Below are positions 25,378-34,206 of a DNA stretch of 64,000 nucleotides, piece after piece. Positions within the stretch are counted from its first letter, which is position 1, and every line of letters starts with the position of its first letter. The position numbers and the translations under genes are program-made. Below the pieces are notes generated by a model that saw nothing but the letters and a program-made list of their open reading frames with translations, made no database searches and was not told where the DNA came from. The stretch is from Streptomyces sp. BK208 (lineage in GTDB: Bacteria; Actinomycetota; Actinomycetes; Streptomycetales; Streptomycetaceae), in assembly GCF_004364245.1 (NCBI RefSeq), contig NZ_SOAV01000014.1:62001-126000 (forward strand), in the 5' to 3' direction.

Positions 25378-26280
25378 TCAGTCCTCCGCGGAGCCGCCGG
25401 GCAGCCCGAACAGCCGGGCCGCGTTGTCGTGGCACACCCCGCGCAGCCACGCGTCCCCCAGTCCGAGCCGCTCCAGGGCGCGCAACTGGTGCAGGTAGGG
25501 ATAGGGGATGTTGGGGAAGTCGGTGCCGAGCAGGACGCGGTCGCCGAGGTCCGCCAGCCGGGACAGCGCACGGCGCGGGAAGGGCGCGAGCCGCTCGCTG
25601 AAGTCGGTGAACACCATGGTGGTGTCCAGCCGCACCTCCCCGTACCGCCCGGCGAGGTCCAGGAAGTCCTCGTACTCGGGCATGCCGAGGTGGGCGACGA
25701 CCAGGCGCAGCCGGGGGTGGCGGGCCAGGACCCGGGCGATCGGCTCGGGCCCGGTGTGCTTGCCGGGCGCCGGGCCCGAACCGCAGTGGACGACCACCGG
25801 GACCCCCGCCTCGGCGAGCACGCCCCACGCCGCGTCGAGCAGCTCGTCGGCCGGGTCGTACGCCCCCACCTGCACGTGCGCCTTGAAGACCCGCGCCCCG
25901 TCCTCGACGGCCCGCCGGACGTACGCCTCGACGCCCGGCTCGGGGAAGAGGGTGGAGGTGTGCAGGCAGTCGGGCGTCCGGCGGGCGAAGCCGACCGCCC
26001 AGTCGTTCAGCCACTGGGCCATGCCCGCCTTGTGCGGGTAGAGCATGGCGGTGAAGGCCCGCACCCCGAACGCGCGCAGCAGCTCCGCCCGTTCGTCCTC
26101 CTCCTGCCGGTAGGTGATCGGCCACTCGACCCCGCCGGTCAGCGGCCCGAGGGCGTCGAAGTAGGCCCAGACCTTGCGCAGCACGCGCTCGGGCATGAAG
26201 TGCGTGTGCACGTCGACCAGCCCGGGCAGCCCGAGCCCCTCCCAGAACCGGCGGACCTGCCCGGCCTCCTGATCACTCAT
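25378..26280 (-). CDS. Amidohydrolase-family metal-dependent hydrolase
   Basis: A 300-residue TIM-barrel protein of the Amidohydro_2 type (decarboxylase/hydrolase group). Metal-site motifs: VDVHTHFMP (about residues 23-31), VVVHCGSGP, VVAHLGMPEYEDF, and LLGTDFPNIPYPYL with the final catalytic Asp. It probably acts on a small carboxylic acid or ester; the substrate cannot be inferred. ATG at 26280 is followed directly by SDQEAGQVRRFWEGLGLPG. It lies upstream of the response regulator on the same strand but 125 bases apart. Confidence 0.85.
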   Translation of the reverse strand: MSDQEAGQVRRFWEGLGLPGLVDVHTHFMPERVLRKVWAYFDALGPLTGGVEWPITYRQEEDERAELLRAFGVRAFTAMLYPHKAGMAQWLNDWAVGFARRTPDCLHTSTLFPEPGVEAYVRRAVEDGARVFKAHVQVGAYDPADELLDAAWGVLAEAGVPVVVHCGSGPAPGKHTGPEPIARVLARHPRLRLVVAHLGMPEYEDFLDLAGRYGEVRLDTTMVFTDFSERLAPFPRRALSRLADLGDRVLLGTDFPNIPYPYLHQLRALERLGLGDAWLRGVCHDNAARLFGLPGGSAED

Positions 26281-26363
26281 GCGGCCACGATCGCGCCCCG
26301 CGCGCTCCCGGACAAGGGGGCCGGGAGCAGGGCGATCCCCGGGTGGCGGTCCGGGAACCGAGG

Positions 26364-27245
26364 TCAGAACAGCCCGTCCTGTACTCCGGCGGCTCCTTTG
26401 AGGTCCCGCACGGGCACGGCGCACGGCTCACCCTCGGCGGACACCAGCTCCCACCCCGTCATCAGCCGGGTGTCGAGCACCACGACCCCGCGCTCCGTCG
26501 CCAGATGCAGGTCCGGCCCGGCCGCCGCCACCAGCGCACCCCCGATCGCGCCGCCCGCCACCAGCTCGGCCACCTCCGCCACGGCGGCCGGCCCGCGCCC
26601 CGGCCCCCCGATCCCGAAGACACCGGCGTGATCGACCCCCCGGAACGGCTCCGGCGTCAGCGCCTCCGGCCAGCCGCCGAGGGCCACCGCCCGCGCGTGC
26701 AGGCCGGCGATCTCTGACGCCCGCTCCGCCTCCGACTCGGGCAAGTGGGCCCGCACGGCGCGCTTGTGGGCGTACGGGATGCGGTCGGGCACGCCCAGCG
26801 CGGCCCGCAGCAGCTCCTCGGTCCTGCGGGCGGCCATCAGCGGCCCGCAGCCCAGCCAGGTGAAGCACACGGCCCCCTGCTCCAGCAGCCGGGCGGCTCC
26901 CCTCTCCCGCGCCGTGATCCCCACCTTGACGAGCCCCGGACCGAACCACGCCAGATAGACGCGGTACGGCCGCGGATCGTCCGCCACGGTGTCGGCGGCC
27001 ACGGAGTGGGCCCGGTCGAGGCGCGCGCACTCCTCGCACCGCGCTCCCGTGCTCCGCCCCGGCACGCCGGCCCGCACGGGGCACGCGTGCCCGCGAGCTC
27101 CCACACAGGTCCGCACACCCCCCTCGGCGACCCCGAAGGCCAACCGCTTCCCCCGGGCCGGCACACTGCGCCGGCCCCCGACCCACGTCAGCACGGGGCC
27201 GTCCGCCGACCACCGCAGCCCCGCGCACTTCCATGCCTGTGCCAT
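26364..27245 (-). CDS. DUF2797 protein
   Basis: A 293-residue protein of the DUF2797 family. It has a Cys-rich N-terminal half (CVGARGHACPVRAG, ARCEECARLDRAHSVAAD) that may bind zinc, followed by the conserved block YRVYLAWFGPGLVKVGITARERGAARLLEQGA, which resembles a GIY-YIG-like fold start (VYLA..., VKVGIT). Function unknown; a nuclease-like role is only a guess from that resemblance. It is divergent from the HxlR gene with 98 bases between starts. Confidence 0.75.
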   Translation of the reverse strand: MAQAWKCAGLRWSADGPVLTWVGGRRSVPARGKRLAFGVAEGGVRTCVGARGHACPVRAGVPGRSTGARCEECARLDRAHSVAADTVADDPRPYRVYLAWFGPGLVKVGITARERGAARLLEQGAVCFTWLGCGPLMAARRTEELLRAALGVPDRIPYAHKRAVRAHLPESEAERASEIAGLHARAVALGGWPEALTPEPFRGVDHAGVFGIGGPGRGPAAVAEVAELVAGGAIGGALVAAAGPDLHLATERGVVVLDTRLMTGWELVSAEGEPCAVPVRDLKGAAGVQDGLF

Positions 27246-27343
27246 CCCCGCCGACAGTAGAGGACCCCACTGACAACGCCCGGCGACGGAATCGGGCGGG
27301 CACTCACTCATGGTGAGCGCCCGCCCGGACGTACCGTACGGTC

Positions 27344-27697
27344 ATGGCGGAAAGCGAAGCGGTCTGCCCCGAGCGCCTGGTCATGGAGCACGTCACCAGC
27401 CGCTGGGGCACCCTGGTCCTGATCACCCTGCTGGAGCGCCCCCACCGCTTCAGCGAGCTGCGCCGGGAGATCGGCCGGGTCAGCGAGAAGATGCTGGCCC
27501 AGACCCTGCGGACGCTGGAGCGCGACGGCCTGGTCCACCGGGACGCCAAGCCCGTGATCCCGCCCCGCGTGGACTACTCCCTCACCGACCTCGGCCGCGA
27601 GGCCGCCGAACAGGTCCGGGGCCTCGCGCGCTGGACGGAGCGGCGGATGGCGGCGGTCGAGCGGGCCCGCGAGGCCTACGACGCGGCGAGGCCCTGA
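27344..27697 (+). CDS. HxlR-family transcriptional regulator
   Basis: A 117-residue winged-helix protein. Family marks: the N-terminal Cys (SEAVCPERLVMEHVTSRWGTLVLITLL), PHRFSELRREIGRVSEKMLAQTLRTLERDGLVHR, and the wing VIPPRVDYSLTDLG. The Cys8 position is where HxlR/YodB-type regulators sense aldehydes or quinones. It is divergent from the DUF2797 gene, which could be its target. The penicillin-binding-protein gene converges 46 bases downstream. Confidence 0.88.
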   Translation: MAESEAVCPERLVMEHVTSRWGTLVLITLLERPHRFSELRREIGRVSEKMLAQTLRTLERDGLVHRDAKPVIPPRVDYSLTDLGREAAEQVRGLARWTERRMAAVERAREAYDAARP

Positions 27698-27743
27698 CCC
27701 ACCGCCGTCCGCGCCGGCGTCACGGCGTCACGGCCTCACGACG

Positions 27744-29231
27744 TCACGGCTTCAGCACGGCCTCCATCACGCTCTTGGCGATGGGCGCGCCGAGCCCGCC
27801 ACCGGAGATGTCGCCGCGGGAGATGTCCATGTCGGTCGGGTCGATGAACACGGCCACCGCGACGGAGGACCCGTCGTCCTTCTTGCCGTAGGACACGAAC
27901 CAGCCGTACGGCACCTCGTCGTTCACGTCGACACCGCGCTGGGCGGTACCGGTCTTGCCGCCGACCGTGATGCCGTCGATCTGGGCCCGGCGGGCGCTGC
28001 CCTCCTTGGCGGTGAACTCCATCATCTCCTGGACCTTCTGCGCGGTCTCGGCGGAGACCGCCTCGCTCATCACCGCGGGCTCGGTCTTCTCCAGGGTGTC
28101 CAGGTCCGGCCCCTTGACCTCGTCGACGACGTACGGCTGCATCACCTTGCCGTCGTTGGCGAGGCCGGCGGTGACCATGGCCATCTGCATCGGGGTGCTG
28201 GTGAGGCTGCCCTGACCCATGCCGGTGAGGGCGGTGCCCGGCGCGTCGAGGTTCTCGGGGTAGAGGCTCTTGGTGGCCAGCAGGTCGCCGAAGTCGTCGG
28301 AGTAGACGTCCTCGTTGAAACCGAACTTCTCGGCCGTCTCGCGCAGCTTGTCCTGGCCCAGCTTGGAGGCGGCGTCGAGGAAGACGTTGTTGCAGGAGTG
28401 CTGCATGGCGGTCTTCATCGAGGCCTTGTTGCAGACCGCGTCACCCGCCTCGCTGCCGATCTTGTTCCTGGACTGCGGCAGCGGATACGGGGAGACGGCG
28501 TCCGTGCGGGCGTCCACGTCGGTGACGACGCCGTGCTCCAGCGCGGCGGCCGCGGTGAGGATCTTGAAGGTGGAGCCCGGCGGGAAGGTCTCCCGCAGCG
28601 CGCGGTTGGCCAGCGGCTTGTTCTTCTTCTTGTCGAGCGCCACGAAGCGGTCGGACTCCTTGAAGGTGCTGCCCGCGAACGCCGACGGGTCGTAGGAGGG
28701 CGCCGAGACCAGCGCCAGCACCTTCCCGGTCTGCGGGTCGAGCGCGACCACGGCGCCCCGGGCGCCCTTCAGGTCGGTCAGCCCGTCCCAGGCGGCCTTC
28801 TGCGCCTTCGGGTCGATGGTGGTGACCACCGAACCGGGCCGCCGCCCCTCCCCGCTGACCACGTCGGCGAACCGCTGGAAGGCCAGCCGGTCGTCCTTCC
28901 CGGTGAGGATGGAGTCGTAGGTCTTCTCCAGCAGCGTCATGCCCTGCGCCTGTGAGGCGTATCCGGTCACGGGCGCGTACATCGGCCCGTCGGCGTAGGT
29001 CCGCTTGTACTTGAGGTCGGTGCTCTCGGTCTCCTTGGAGCCGGTGACCGCCCGGCCGCCGACGACTATGTCGCCGCGCGGGGTGGCGAACTGCTCGATC
29101 TGCACCCGCCGGTTCTTGGTGTCGGAGGCCAGCTCCGGGGCCCGGACGTACTGCAGCCAGTTGGCGCGGACCAGCAGGCCGAGCACCAGCAGCCCGCAGA
29201 AGATCGCCACGGCCCTCAGCGGCTTGTTCAC
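27744..29231 (-). CDS. Class B penicillin-binding protein (peptidoglycan transpeptidase)
   Basis: A 495-residue secreted, membrane-anchored D,D-transpeptidase. TM anchor at residues 5-24 (RAVAIFCGLLVLGLLVRANW), dimerisation region to about 150, transpeptidase domain with the active Ser220 in PPGSTFKIL, Ser279 in HSCNN (SxN) and Lys426 in VGGKTGTAQ, all in correct order. The GTG start at 29231 gives the usual short cytoplasmic tail. Upstream lie a TAAGGT -10-like element and the palindrome CACAGT-N5-ACTGTG (29302-29318). By synteny recalled from S. coelicolor this is one of several PbpA-like proteins. Confidence 0.93.
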   Translation of the reverse strand: MNKPLRAVAIFCGLLVLGLLVRANWLQYVRAPELASDTKNRRVQIEQFATPRGDIVVGGRAVTGSKETESTDLKYKRTYADGPMYAPVTGYASQAQGMTLLEKTYDSILTGKDDRLAFQRFADVVSGEGRRPGSVVTTIDPKAQKAAWDGLTDLKGARGAVVALDPQTGKVLALVSAPSYDPSAFAGSTFKESDRFVALDKKKNKPLANRALRETFPPGSTFKILTAAAALEHGVVTDVDARTDAVSPYPLPQSRNKIGSEAGDAVCNKASMKTAMQHSCNNVFLDAASKLGQDKLRETAEKFGFNEDVYSDDFGDLLATKSLYPENLDAPGTALTGMGQGSLTSTPMQMAMVTAGLANDGKVMQPYVVDEVKGPDLDTLEKTEPAVMSEAVSAETAQKVQEMMEFTAKEGSARRAQIDGITVGGKTGTAQRGVDVNDEVPYGWFVSYGKKDDGSSVAVAVFIDPTDMDISRGDISGGGLGAPIAKSVMEAVLKP

Positions 29232-29301
29232 CGTCGGCCTCCGTCGAGACGCGGCCGGTCGGATATGAAGACTGGTCCTCTCAACATGCGCACACCTTAG
29301 A

Positions 29302-29318
29302 CACAGTTGGGCACTGTG
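29302..29318. promoter_or_regulatory. Short palindrome near the penicillin-binding-protein promoter
   Basis: CACAGT-TGGGC-ACTGTG with 6-bp arms, directly upstream (for the minus strand) of a TAAGGT element at 29294-29299 that fits a Streptomyces -10 hexamer. Possible operator; no regulator identified. Confidence 0.35.
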
Positions 29319-29455
29319 ATCACGTCCGGTCGGCCACAACCGCCGTGTCGTCCGACTCCCGGCACCCCTGGCCTCGAATCCCGTCGGCGAGAATCGGTCG
29401 GAAACTGTCACTCACGCCACTGGGACCCGCCCCGAACGCTGCTTAACGTGCCCGC

Positions 29456-29950
29456 ATGAACCTCGCCGGCCTCCTTCCCTACGTCACGCCGATCGGCATC
29501 GGCCTGCTCGTCGTCCTCCTGCTCTCCCTCGTCCCGGACCCGCACCGCCGGCCCCTGAACGCCGTCGGGATCGCCGGGGCGGGTGGCGTCTACTTCTCGG
29601 GCGGCGGCATGGGCGGCTGGGAGCTCCCGTTCGGCGCGCTCCTGCTGTACGTCGCCTACCGGGGCCTCACGTCCTGGACGTTCATCGGCATCGGCTGGCT
29701 GCTGCACACCGCATGGGACGTCGTCCACCACCTGAAGGGCAGCCCGATCCTCCCCTTCGCCCACGACTCGTCACTGGGCTGCGCGATCTGCGACCCGGTC
29801 ATCGCCCTGTGGTGCCTGCGCGGCGGCCCGCACCTGCGCGCACTCGTCCCGGGCCGTCGCGTCCACTCCGGACGGGCCACCACACGACGGAACGGCGGGG
29901 GTACGGAACCCGGTCGCGTCGGAACAAAAGCCGGAAGCCCCGTGGATTAA
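29456..29950 (+). CDS. DUF6010-type membrane protein
   Basis: A 164-residue protein with four or five membrane helices (IGIGLLVVLLLSLVP; AVGIAGAGGVYFSGGG; FGALLLYVAYRGL; FIGIGWLLHTAWDVVHHLKG), the last containing a conserved His-rich face (HTAWDVVHH) that could bind a metal. After residue 120 the sequence turns polar and unconserved (RVHSGRATTRRNGGGTEP), and its stop lies inside the terminator hairpin just before the element boundary. Function unknown. Confidence 0.75.
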   Translation: MNLAGLLPYVTPIGIGLLVVLLLSLVPDPHRRPLNAVGIAGAGGVYFSGGGMGGWELPFGALLLYVAYRGLTSWTFIGIGWLLHTAWDVVHHLKGSPILPFAHDSSLGCAICDPVIALWCLRGGPHLRALVPGRRVHSGRATTRRNGGGTEPGRVGTKAGSPVD

Positions 29951-29964
29951 TCCGCGGGGCTTCC
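29933..29964. terminator. Host-side tRNA-Arg terminator, now next to the left repeat
   Basis: A 16-bp inverted repeat (GGAAGCCCCGTGGATT and its complement, one G-T pair) ends 6 bases before the left copy of the tRNA 3' end. It is probably the original tRNA-Arg terminator, displaced about 9 kb by integration; it also serves the membrane-protein gene, whose stop lies within it. Confidence 0.75.
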
Positions 29965-29970
29965 GACTCA

Positions 29971-30015
29971 CTGTGCACTCGGCAGGATTCGAACCTGCAA
30001 CCTTCTGATCCGTAG
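29971..30015. other. Left attachment-site repeat (attL)
   Basis: A 45-base exact copy of 38865-38909, starting CTGTGCACTCGGCAGGATTC and ending ATCCGTAG. It has no tRNA 5' half beside it, so it is not a tRNA gene. Confidence 0.93.
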
Positions 30016-30380
30016 GATCGGGCGCGGCGTTGAGCGGGGGCCTCGCCTTCTGTCGGACTGACCGTTGACGCTCGTAAGCGTCGGTCTCCGTGTGCCGCCG
30101 TTGCCGTCAGCGTTGCCGTCAGTCCTGAACCGTGGTCACCGGGTCGCAGCCTACGCGGGACTTCGGATCCTACGAGGCTGAGAGTTGCGGCCAGCTTCTA
30201 CGGGTTCGAAGCCTGCGCACGGCCCAGGCGCACGCCGTCTCTGCGGCGCGGCCTGCCTCCTGTCTTCGCCCGGGCTGGCGCGCCCGGCGGCGCTGCGTGC
30301 GTGCGGGCTCTGGTAGGGCCGCCTAGTCCAGCTACCGCAAGCTCATCTCGGTTGTCACACCTCGCAGTTACTCTGAAGCA
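30016..30380. other. Left-end non-coding region of the element
   Basis: A stretch of 365 bases with no convincing gene. It holds a hairpin GACGCT-CGTA-AGCGTC (about 30065-30085), a direct repeat GTTGCCGTCAG occurring twice near 30100-30120, and AT-richer sequence just before the next start that must contain its promoter. It may be what remains of the lost replication/integration genes, but nothing there is recognisable. Confidence 0.5.
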
Positions 30381-33164
30381 ATGGAGCGCCTAGCCGTACA
30401 AGATCACCAGGTACTGGTCCTCGCTGCAGGGGACACGGTAGCGGCCCGCAACAATGCCAAAGGCCACCTGTTCGAGAACTTCGTTGCGCTCCTTTTGCAC
30501 GAGTACGGCTATGAAGCGCCCACAACAAGTGATCTGAACGTGCATTCAGACGGAATCGAGATCGACGTTTCCGCCACCAACACGATCACTCACCACAAAG
30601 CAATCGTTGAGTGCAAGGCGTACACATCCAACGTTCGAGCGCAAGCATGCACTTCTTTCATCGGGAAACTGCAGCTAGCACGGTACGAGACTGAAGATAA
30701 TGTCTTCGGATACTTTTTCGCCCTGCCTCGCCTCGTCGCAGAGGGCGAGGAAGTAGCGAGAAAAGCACGGACTAAAGACAAGCACTTCAGATACTTCAAC
30801 GTGACAGACGTCGTCGATCTCCTCCGGAAGCGTCAGCTTATTTCAGAGCTCCCAGAGAGCAACTCTGCCGCTACTCGCCTACTCAGTGATCCCGCAATCA
30901 TCATCACTGAGCACGGAATCTACAGCTGCGCCAAATCCCTAGATCGTGCAACCCATCGAGCCGACTCCGTACTAGTTTGGGGCACCGAAGCCACGTGCGT
31001 ACCCGAGCCGGTCATCGAATTGCTCGAAGGTGACTCCTACGCGACAGGTCTCCCCATTCGTACAACTCAGGGCGAGGACCCACGCAGAACGCCGGCAACG
31101 CTTGAAGATGAGGCACTTCCGACGATCGTCCGAGTAAGAGGAAGCACGGAAGACTTCGAATACCAACTGCCAGCCTCCCCCCAACACTTCGTCGGCCGGG
31201 GATCTGCGGTACAAGATCTGGAAGCCTTCGTTAGTCAAAATCGGGGAACTCTAGTACTGAATGCGCAGTCCGGCTGGGGAAAAAGTTCTCTTGCGCTGCA
31301 ACTGAAAAAGATTGTGGAAACGCGCGCTGGCTACGCAATGATCGTAGACAGCCGAACCGCCACGTCTGCCCGATTCATCAGTGAAGTGTTACGCGTAGCC
31401 GCACACGAGGCGGGTGGACTGGGCGTAATTAAGTTGCCTGAGGACTCTTCATGGGCTAGCTTGGCTAGTTCTATTTGGACTCTTCAAAGAGCAGAATGGA
31501 ACAGCCAGGGCAAGCCGTTCCTTGTGTTCTTCGACCAGTTCGAGAATGTTTTTCAGGATGAGCGCATGACACAAGAGTTCAGAGATCTAACTCTGATGGT
31601 ACGTGACTCAGAAATTCCTCTCCTCGTCGGGTTCGCCTGGAAGACTGACCTTGTCGCATGGACAGAATCGCACCCCTTTCGCCTCCGCGACGAAATCAGG
31701 ACTGCCAGCACTTCCATCTCGGTAGGCCCCATGAGGGCGCGCGAGATTGAAACACTGTTGCGTCGATTGGAGAAAAAGCTCAGTACCTCACTGTCTCGCG
31801 ACTTGAGGCAAAGGCTCAGAGAATATTCCCAGGGACTACCGTGGCTTTTTAAGAAACTGAGTGGCCACATCATTCGCGAGTTGCAGGCTAGGCAGAAAAG
31901 CCAGGAGCAACTCGTCAGCGAGGCATTGAACGTTCAGAGTCTTTTCGACTCAGATCTTTCAGGCTTGTCTCCTATCGAGAGTGAGGCACTTCGCCATATT
32001 GCGAGATTTGCTCCGGTGTCAGCCGTCGAAGTCACGGAGCGATACAACAGCGCTGCAATTCAATCACTCCTTGACTCGCGGCTCGTTGTCGCGCTGGCGG
32101 GTAAACTAGACACCTATTGGGATACGTTCCGGGATTTCCTGAACACTGGCCGCGTTCCAATCGAGGACTCGTATATTGTTCGTCAAAGTCCGCGCGCTGT
32201 AGCAGAGCTGCTGTATTCCGTTCTGGCGCAGGGCGGCGATGCTTCCGTTGGCGATCTATCCGTGGAGCTCAATGTCAGCACCAAGGTCATCTACAATCGC
32301 TCACGGGAACCCCGACTTTTTGGCTTGACCGCATATGAGCCCAACCGTGTGCGCCTACTTGACGAGGTGCTTAACGCGGAAGATATCGAGGCAGAAATGA
32401 GGCGCAGGGTAGCATCTGCACTTAGGAGGAATAGAGCATACTCTGCATTCCTCGGCCTAGCCGAGCGGCATGGCGACCGGGTCACTGTAGCCATGTACTC
32501 ACGCGAACTTACTAACGTATTCCCCGCAGTTGAGGCCCAGTCAAAATCCTGGCTGGAGTACGCACGCTCGTTCACTATGTGGTTTCACTACGCCGGCCTG
32601 GCAATCATGGATGCTGACCAGCTTCAGGTGCCTCCGGATGGCTACGTGCCCACTGGCACACTACGCGGAGGACGCACACGTAGCCGGAATGGCGAGTCCT
32701 TCACTTTGCGGACACCAAAGGCGGCATTTGACATGCTGAAACAATTGTCAACTAGCCCCATCACCGTAAGACAGTACAGGGCGCTTCCTCAAAGGAATCG
32801 CCGAGCCTTGACTGAACTCCTAACTCTGAATCTAGCTCAGCGACTCAACGAAGACATTCACATAGCAAACGATGTCCTCGACAGCTCCGGGCAGGTGATC
32901 CCGTCGAAAGTTCTGAGAGCTTTGCAGAGTATCCCGGGAGGTGCCGAAGCTCTCAACCTCATTGAGAGCGATCCCCGGGTAAGCAATTACGAGCTGGGCG
33001 TCGTCATGCAAGAGGCTCTCGGGGCCGTGTGGGAGGAGTCCACGGTATGGCAGGTGGGAAAGGATTTCCGTTCATGGGCCAAAAGGGCAGGGGCTCAGGT
33101 TGTCCGCGCCCGAGTATTTGAGGCTTCCTCGGAAGAAGATGAAGAACCTTACCGTCTCTTCTGA
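30381..33164 (+). CDS. Mrr-like nuclease fused to P-loop (STAND-type) NTPase, putative defence protein
   Basis: A 927-residue protein. N terminus: restriction-endonuclease-like PD-(D/E)XK domain, residues about 25-150, with Glu32 (GHLFENF), Asp62 (GIEIDV) and Glu77-x-Lys79 (AIVECKAY), the full catalytic set. Residues about 265-500: P-loop NTPase with Walker A NAQSGWGKSS (Lys301) and Walker B LVFFDQFENVF (Asp385). Residues about 610-665: winged helix (VGDLSVELNVSTKVIYNRS). The last 260 residues are unrecognised and end with an acidic tail. The gene is AT-richer than the host with non-host codons, including a TTA (codon 337). The layout fits an anti-phage effector with an NTPase switch; this is inference. 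The ribosome site before the ATG is weak. Confidence 0.8.
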   Translation: MERLAVQDHQVLVLAAGDTVAARNNAKGHLFENFVALLLHEYGYEAPTTSDLNVHSDGIEIDVSATNTITHHKAIVECKAYTSNVRAQACTSFIGKLQLARYETEDNVFGYFFALPRLVAEGEEVARKARTKDKHFRYFNVTDVVDLLRKRQLISELPESNSAATRLLSDPAIIITEHGIYSCAKSLDRATHRADSVLVWGTEATCVPEPVIELLEGDSYATGLPIRTTQGEDPRRTPATLEDEALPTIVRVRGSTEDFEYQLPASPQHFVGRGSAVQDLEAFVSQNRGTLVLNAQSGWGKSSLALQLKKIVETRAGYAMIVDSRTATSARFISEVLRVAAHEAGGLGVIKLPEDSSWASLASSIWTLQRAEWNSQGKPFLVFFDQFENVFQDERMTQEFRDLTLMVRDSEIPLLVGFAWKTDLVAWTESHPFRLRDEIRTASTSISVGPMRAREIETLLRRLEKKLSTSLSRDLRQRLREYSQGLPWLFKKLSGHIIRELQARQKSQEQLVSEALNVQSLFDSDLSGLSPIESEALRHIARFAPVSAVEVTERYNSAAIQSLLDSRLVVALAGKLDTYWDTFRDFLNTGRVPIEDSYIVRQSPRAVAELLYSVLAQGGDASVGDLSVELNVSTKVIYNRSREPRLFGLTAYEPNRVRLLDEVLNAEDIEAEMRRRVASALRRNRAYSAFLGLAERHGDRVTVAMYSRELTNVFPAVEAQSKSWLEYARSFTMWFHYAGLAIMDADQLQVPPDGYVPTGTLRGGRTRSRNGESFTLRTPKAAFDMLKQLSTSPITVRQYRALPQRNRRALTELLTLNLAQRLNEDIHIANDVLDSSGQVIPSKVLRALQSIPGGAEALNLIESDPRVSNYELGVVMQEALGAVWEESTVWQVGKDFRSWAKRAGAQVVRARVFEASSEEDEEPYRLF

Positions 33165-33205
33165 ATCGAAGCCTAGAGGAGCCCTTCCACCCTATTGGAG
33201 CATCT

Positions 33206-33247
33206 CTTTGTGCCGCGCCGCCCTGTGACGGGCAGCGCGGCACAAAG
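33206..33247. terminator. Bidirectional terminator between nuclease-NTPase and DUF3800 genes
   Basis: 18-bp stem CTTTGTGCCGCGCCGCCC with its complement (one mismatch), centred in the 92-base gap between two convergent stop codons. Confidence 0.9.
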
Positions 33248-33256
33248 CCGCCAAGT

Positions 33257-34066
33257 TTATATCACGGAAGCGGTTGGCTTATTGGAATACACACCCAAAA
33301 GGCGAGTGAGTTCATCGTAGTCAGCCTTGAAGGCCTCAGATCTTACAATCACTGGCCGCTTCACCAGGCCATAGTCGCCTATCTGGAATTTATCTCCCCG
33401 CTGGACCCCCCACATCATGTCAGCGATGGAAGGCATGATTTGTTCGGCGACTTCGTCCTTGCCTGCACCCATCGCCGTATTAACGCAGTATCTAAAACCT
33501 CCCACCGCGAGATCGACGAGCGAGCTCATGTGAGAGGCTCCGTCACACGTCATGGAGTAGTGGACAACCCGTTCGAGGGACACCTTCCTGCCATCGGGCA
33601 GCGACAACGGTTGCTGGAATCGATCCCGCAGGTGGCGGTAACCAAAGTCTTCGTCAATTCTATCGATACAAACTGCACCATAGGCGTTGCCATGCTGCCC
33701 TAGGTAGCGCAAATCGAAATGCGATATCAAGGTATTGAGTGCAAATTCAACCTTCGCACTCCCCTCTGCCCCTTTCGCTATCCCGTGATGCACGACATAG
33801 GCAAGCATCTGTACCCCGGCAGCATGGCCAGCCTTAAGGGCCTCACTCTTCGCCTGATTCCAATCCTGCAACGAAATCTGCTTCGGCCGTGACCGCGTGT
33901 GAAACTTGAATGGGTCAGTATCAACAAAGCCGAATCGAGCACGAATTTCGTTCATCGCATTGTGGCAATCAACAATCTGATCAGGCGTTGCGATTAGCCC
34001 GCCATATATGAAGAATTTCCCTTGGTCCGGCGTAACATTAGTTTCGTCTGCGAACAGCCAGTACAC
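33257..34066 (-). CDS. DUF3800 protein (RNase H-like fold)
   Basis: A 269-residue DUF3800 member starting at GTG with a GGGAGGG ribosome site. The family is predicted to be a metal-dependent RNase H-like enzyme and is often seen in defence islands. Seen: the N-terminal acidic motif LFADETN (usually DES), GKFFIYGGLIA, the middle FKFHTRSR, VCIDRIDEDFG, and the late SSLVDLAVGGFRYCVN with another Asp. It has the same AT-rich composition as the nuclease-NTPase gene it faces, suggesting joint arrival. The product could be a second effector or an immunity or processing partner; unknown. Confidence 0.82.
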   Translation of the reverse strand: MYWLFADETNVTPDQGKFFIYGGLIATPDQIVDCHNAMNEIRARFGFVDTDPFKFHTRSRPKQISLQDWNQAKSEALKAGHAAGVQMLAYVVHHGIAKGAEGSAKVEFALNTLISHFDLRYLGQHGNAYGAVCIDRIDEDFGYRHLRDRFQQPLSLPDGRKVSLERVVHYSMTCDGASHMSSLVDLAVGGFRYCVNTAMGAGKDEVAEQIMPSIADMMWGVQRGDKFQIGDYGLVKRPVIVRSEAFKADYDELTRLLGVYSNKPTASVI

Positions 34067-34206
34067 GACACCCTCCCTGCCAAGCGTAGGAGACGGTCAT
34101 ACCACTTTTGCTGGTCCGCTGCAGTACTTATGCGTGTCCGGTAGGAATCTGGGTGCGGGGAGATCAGGCCATGGATCGAGCCCCTAAAGCGACGTCGCGG
34201 GTGCGA

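Noticed and set aside
29971..30015. A second tRNA-Arg gene at the left element end
   Set aside because: Only the 3' part is present; no D arm or acceptor 5' strand lies beside it, so it is an attachment-site copy.
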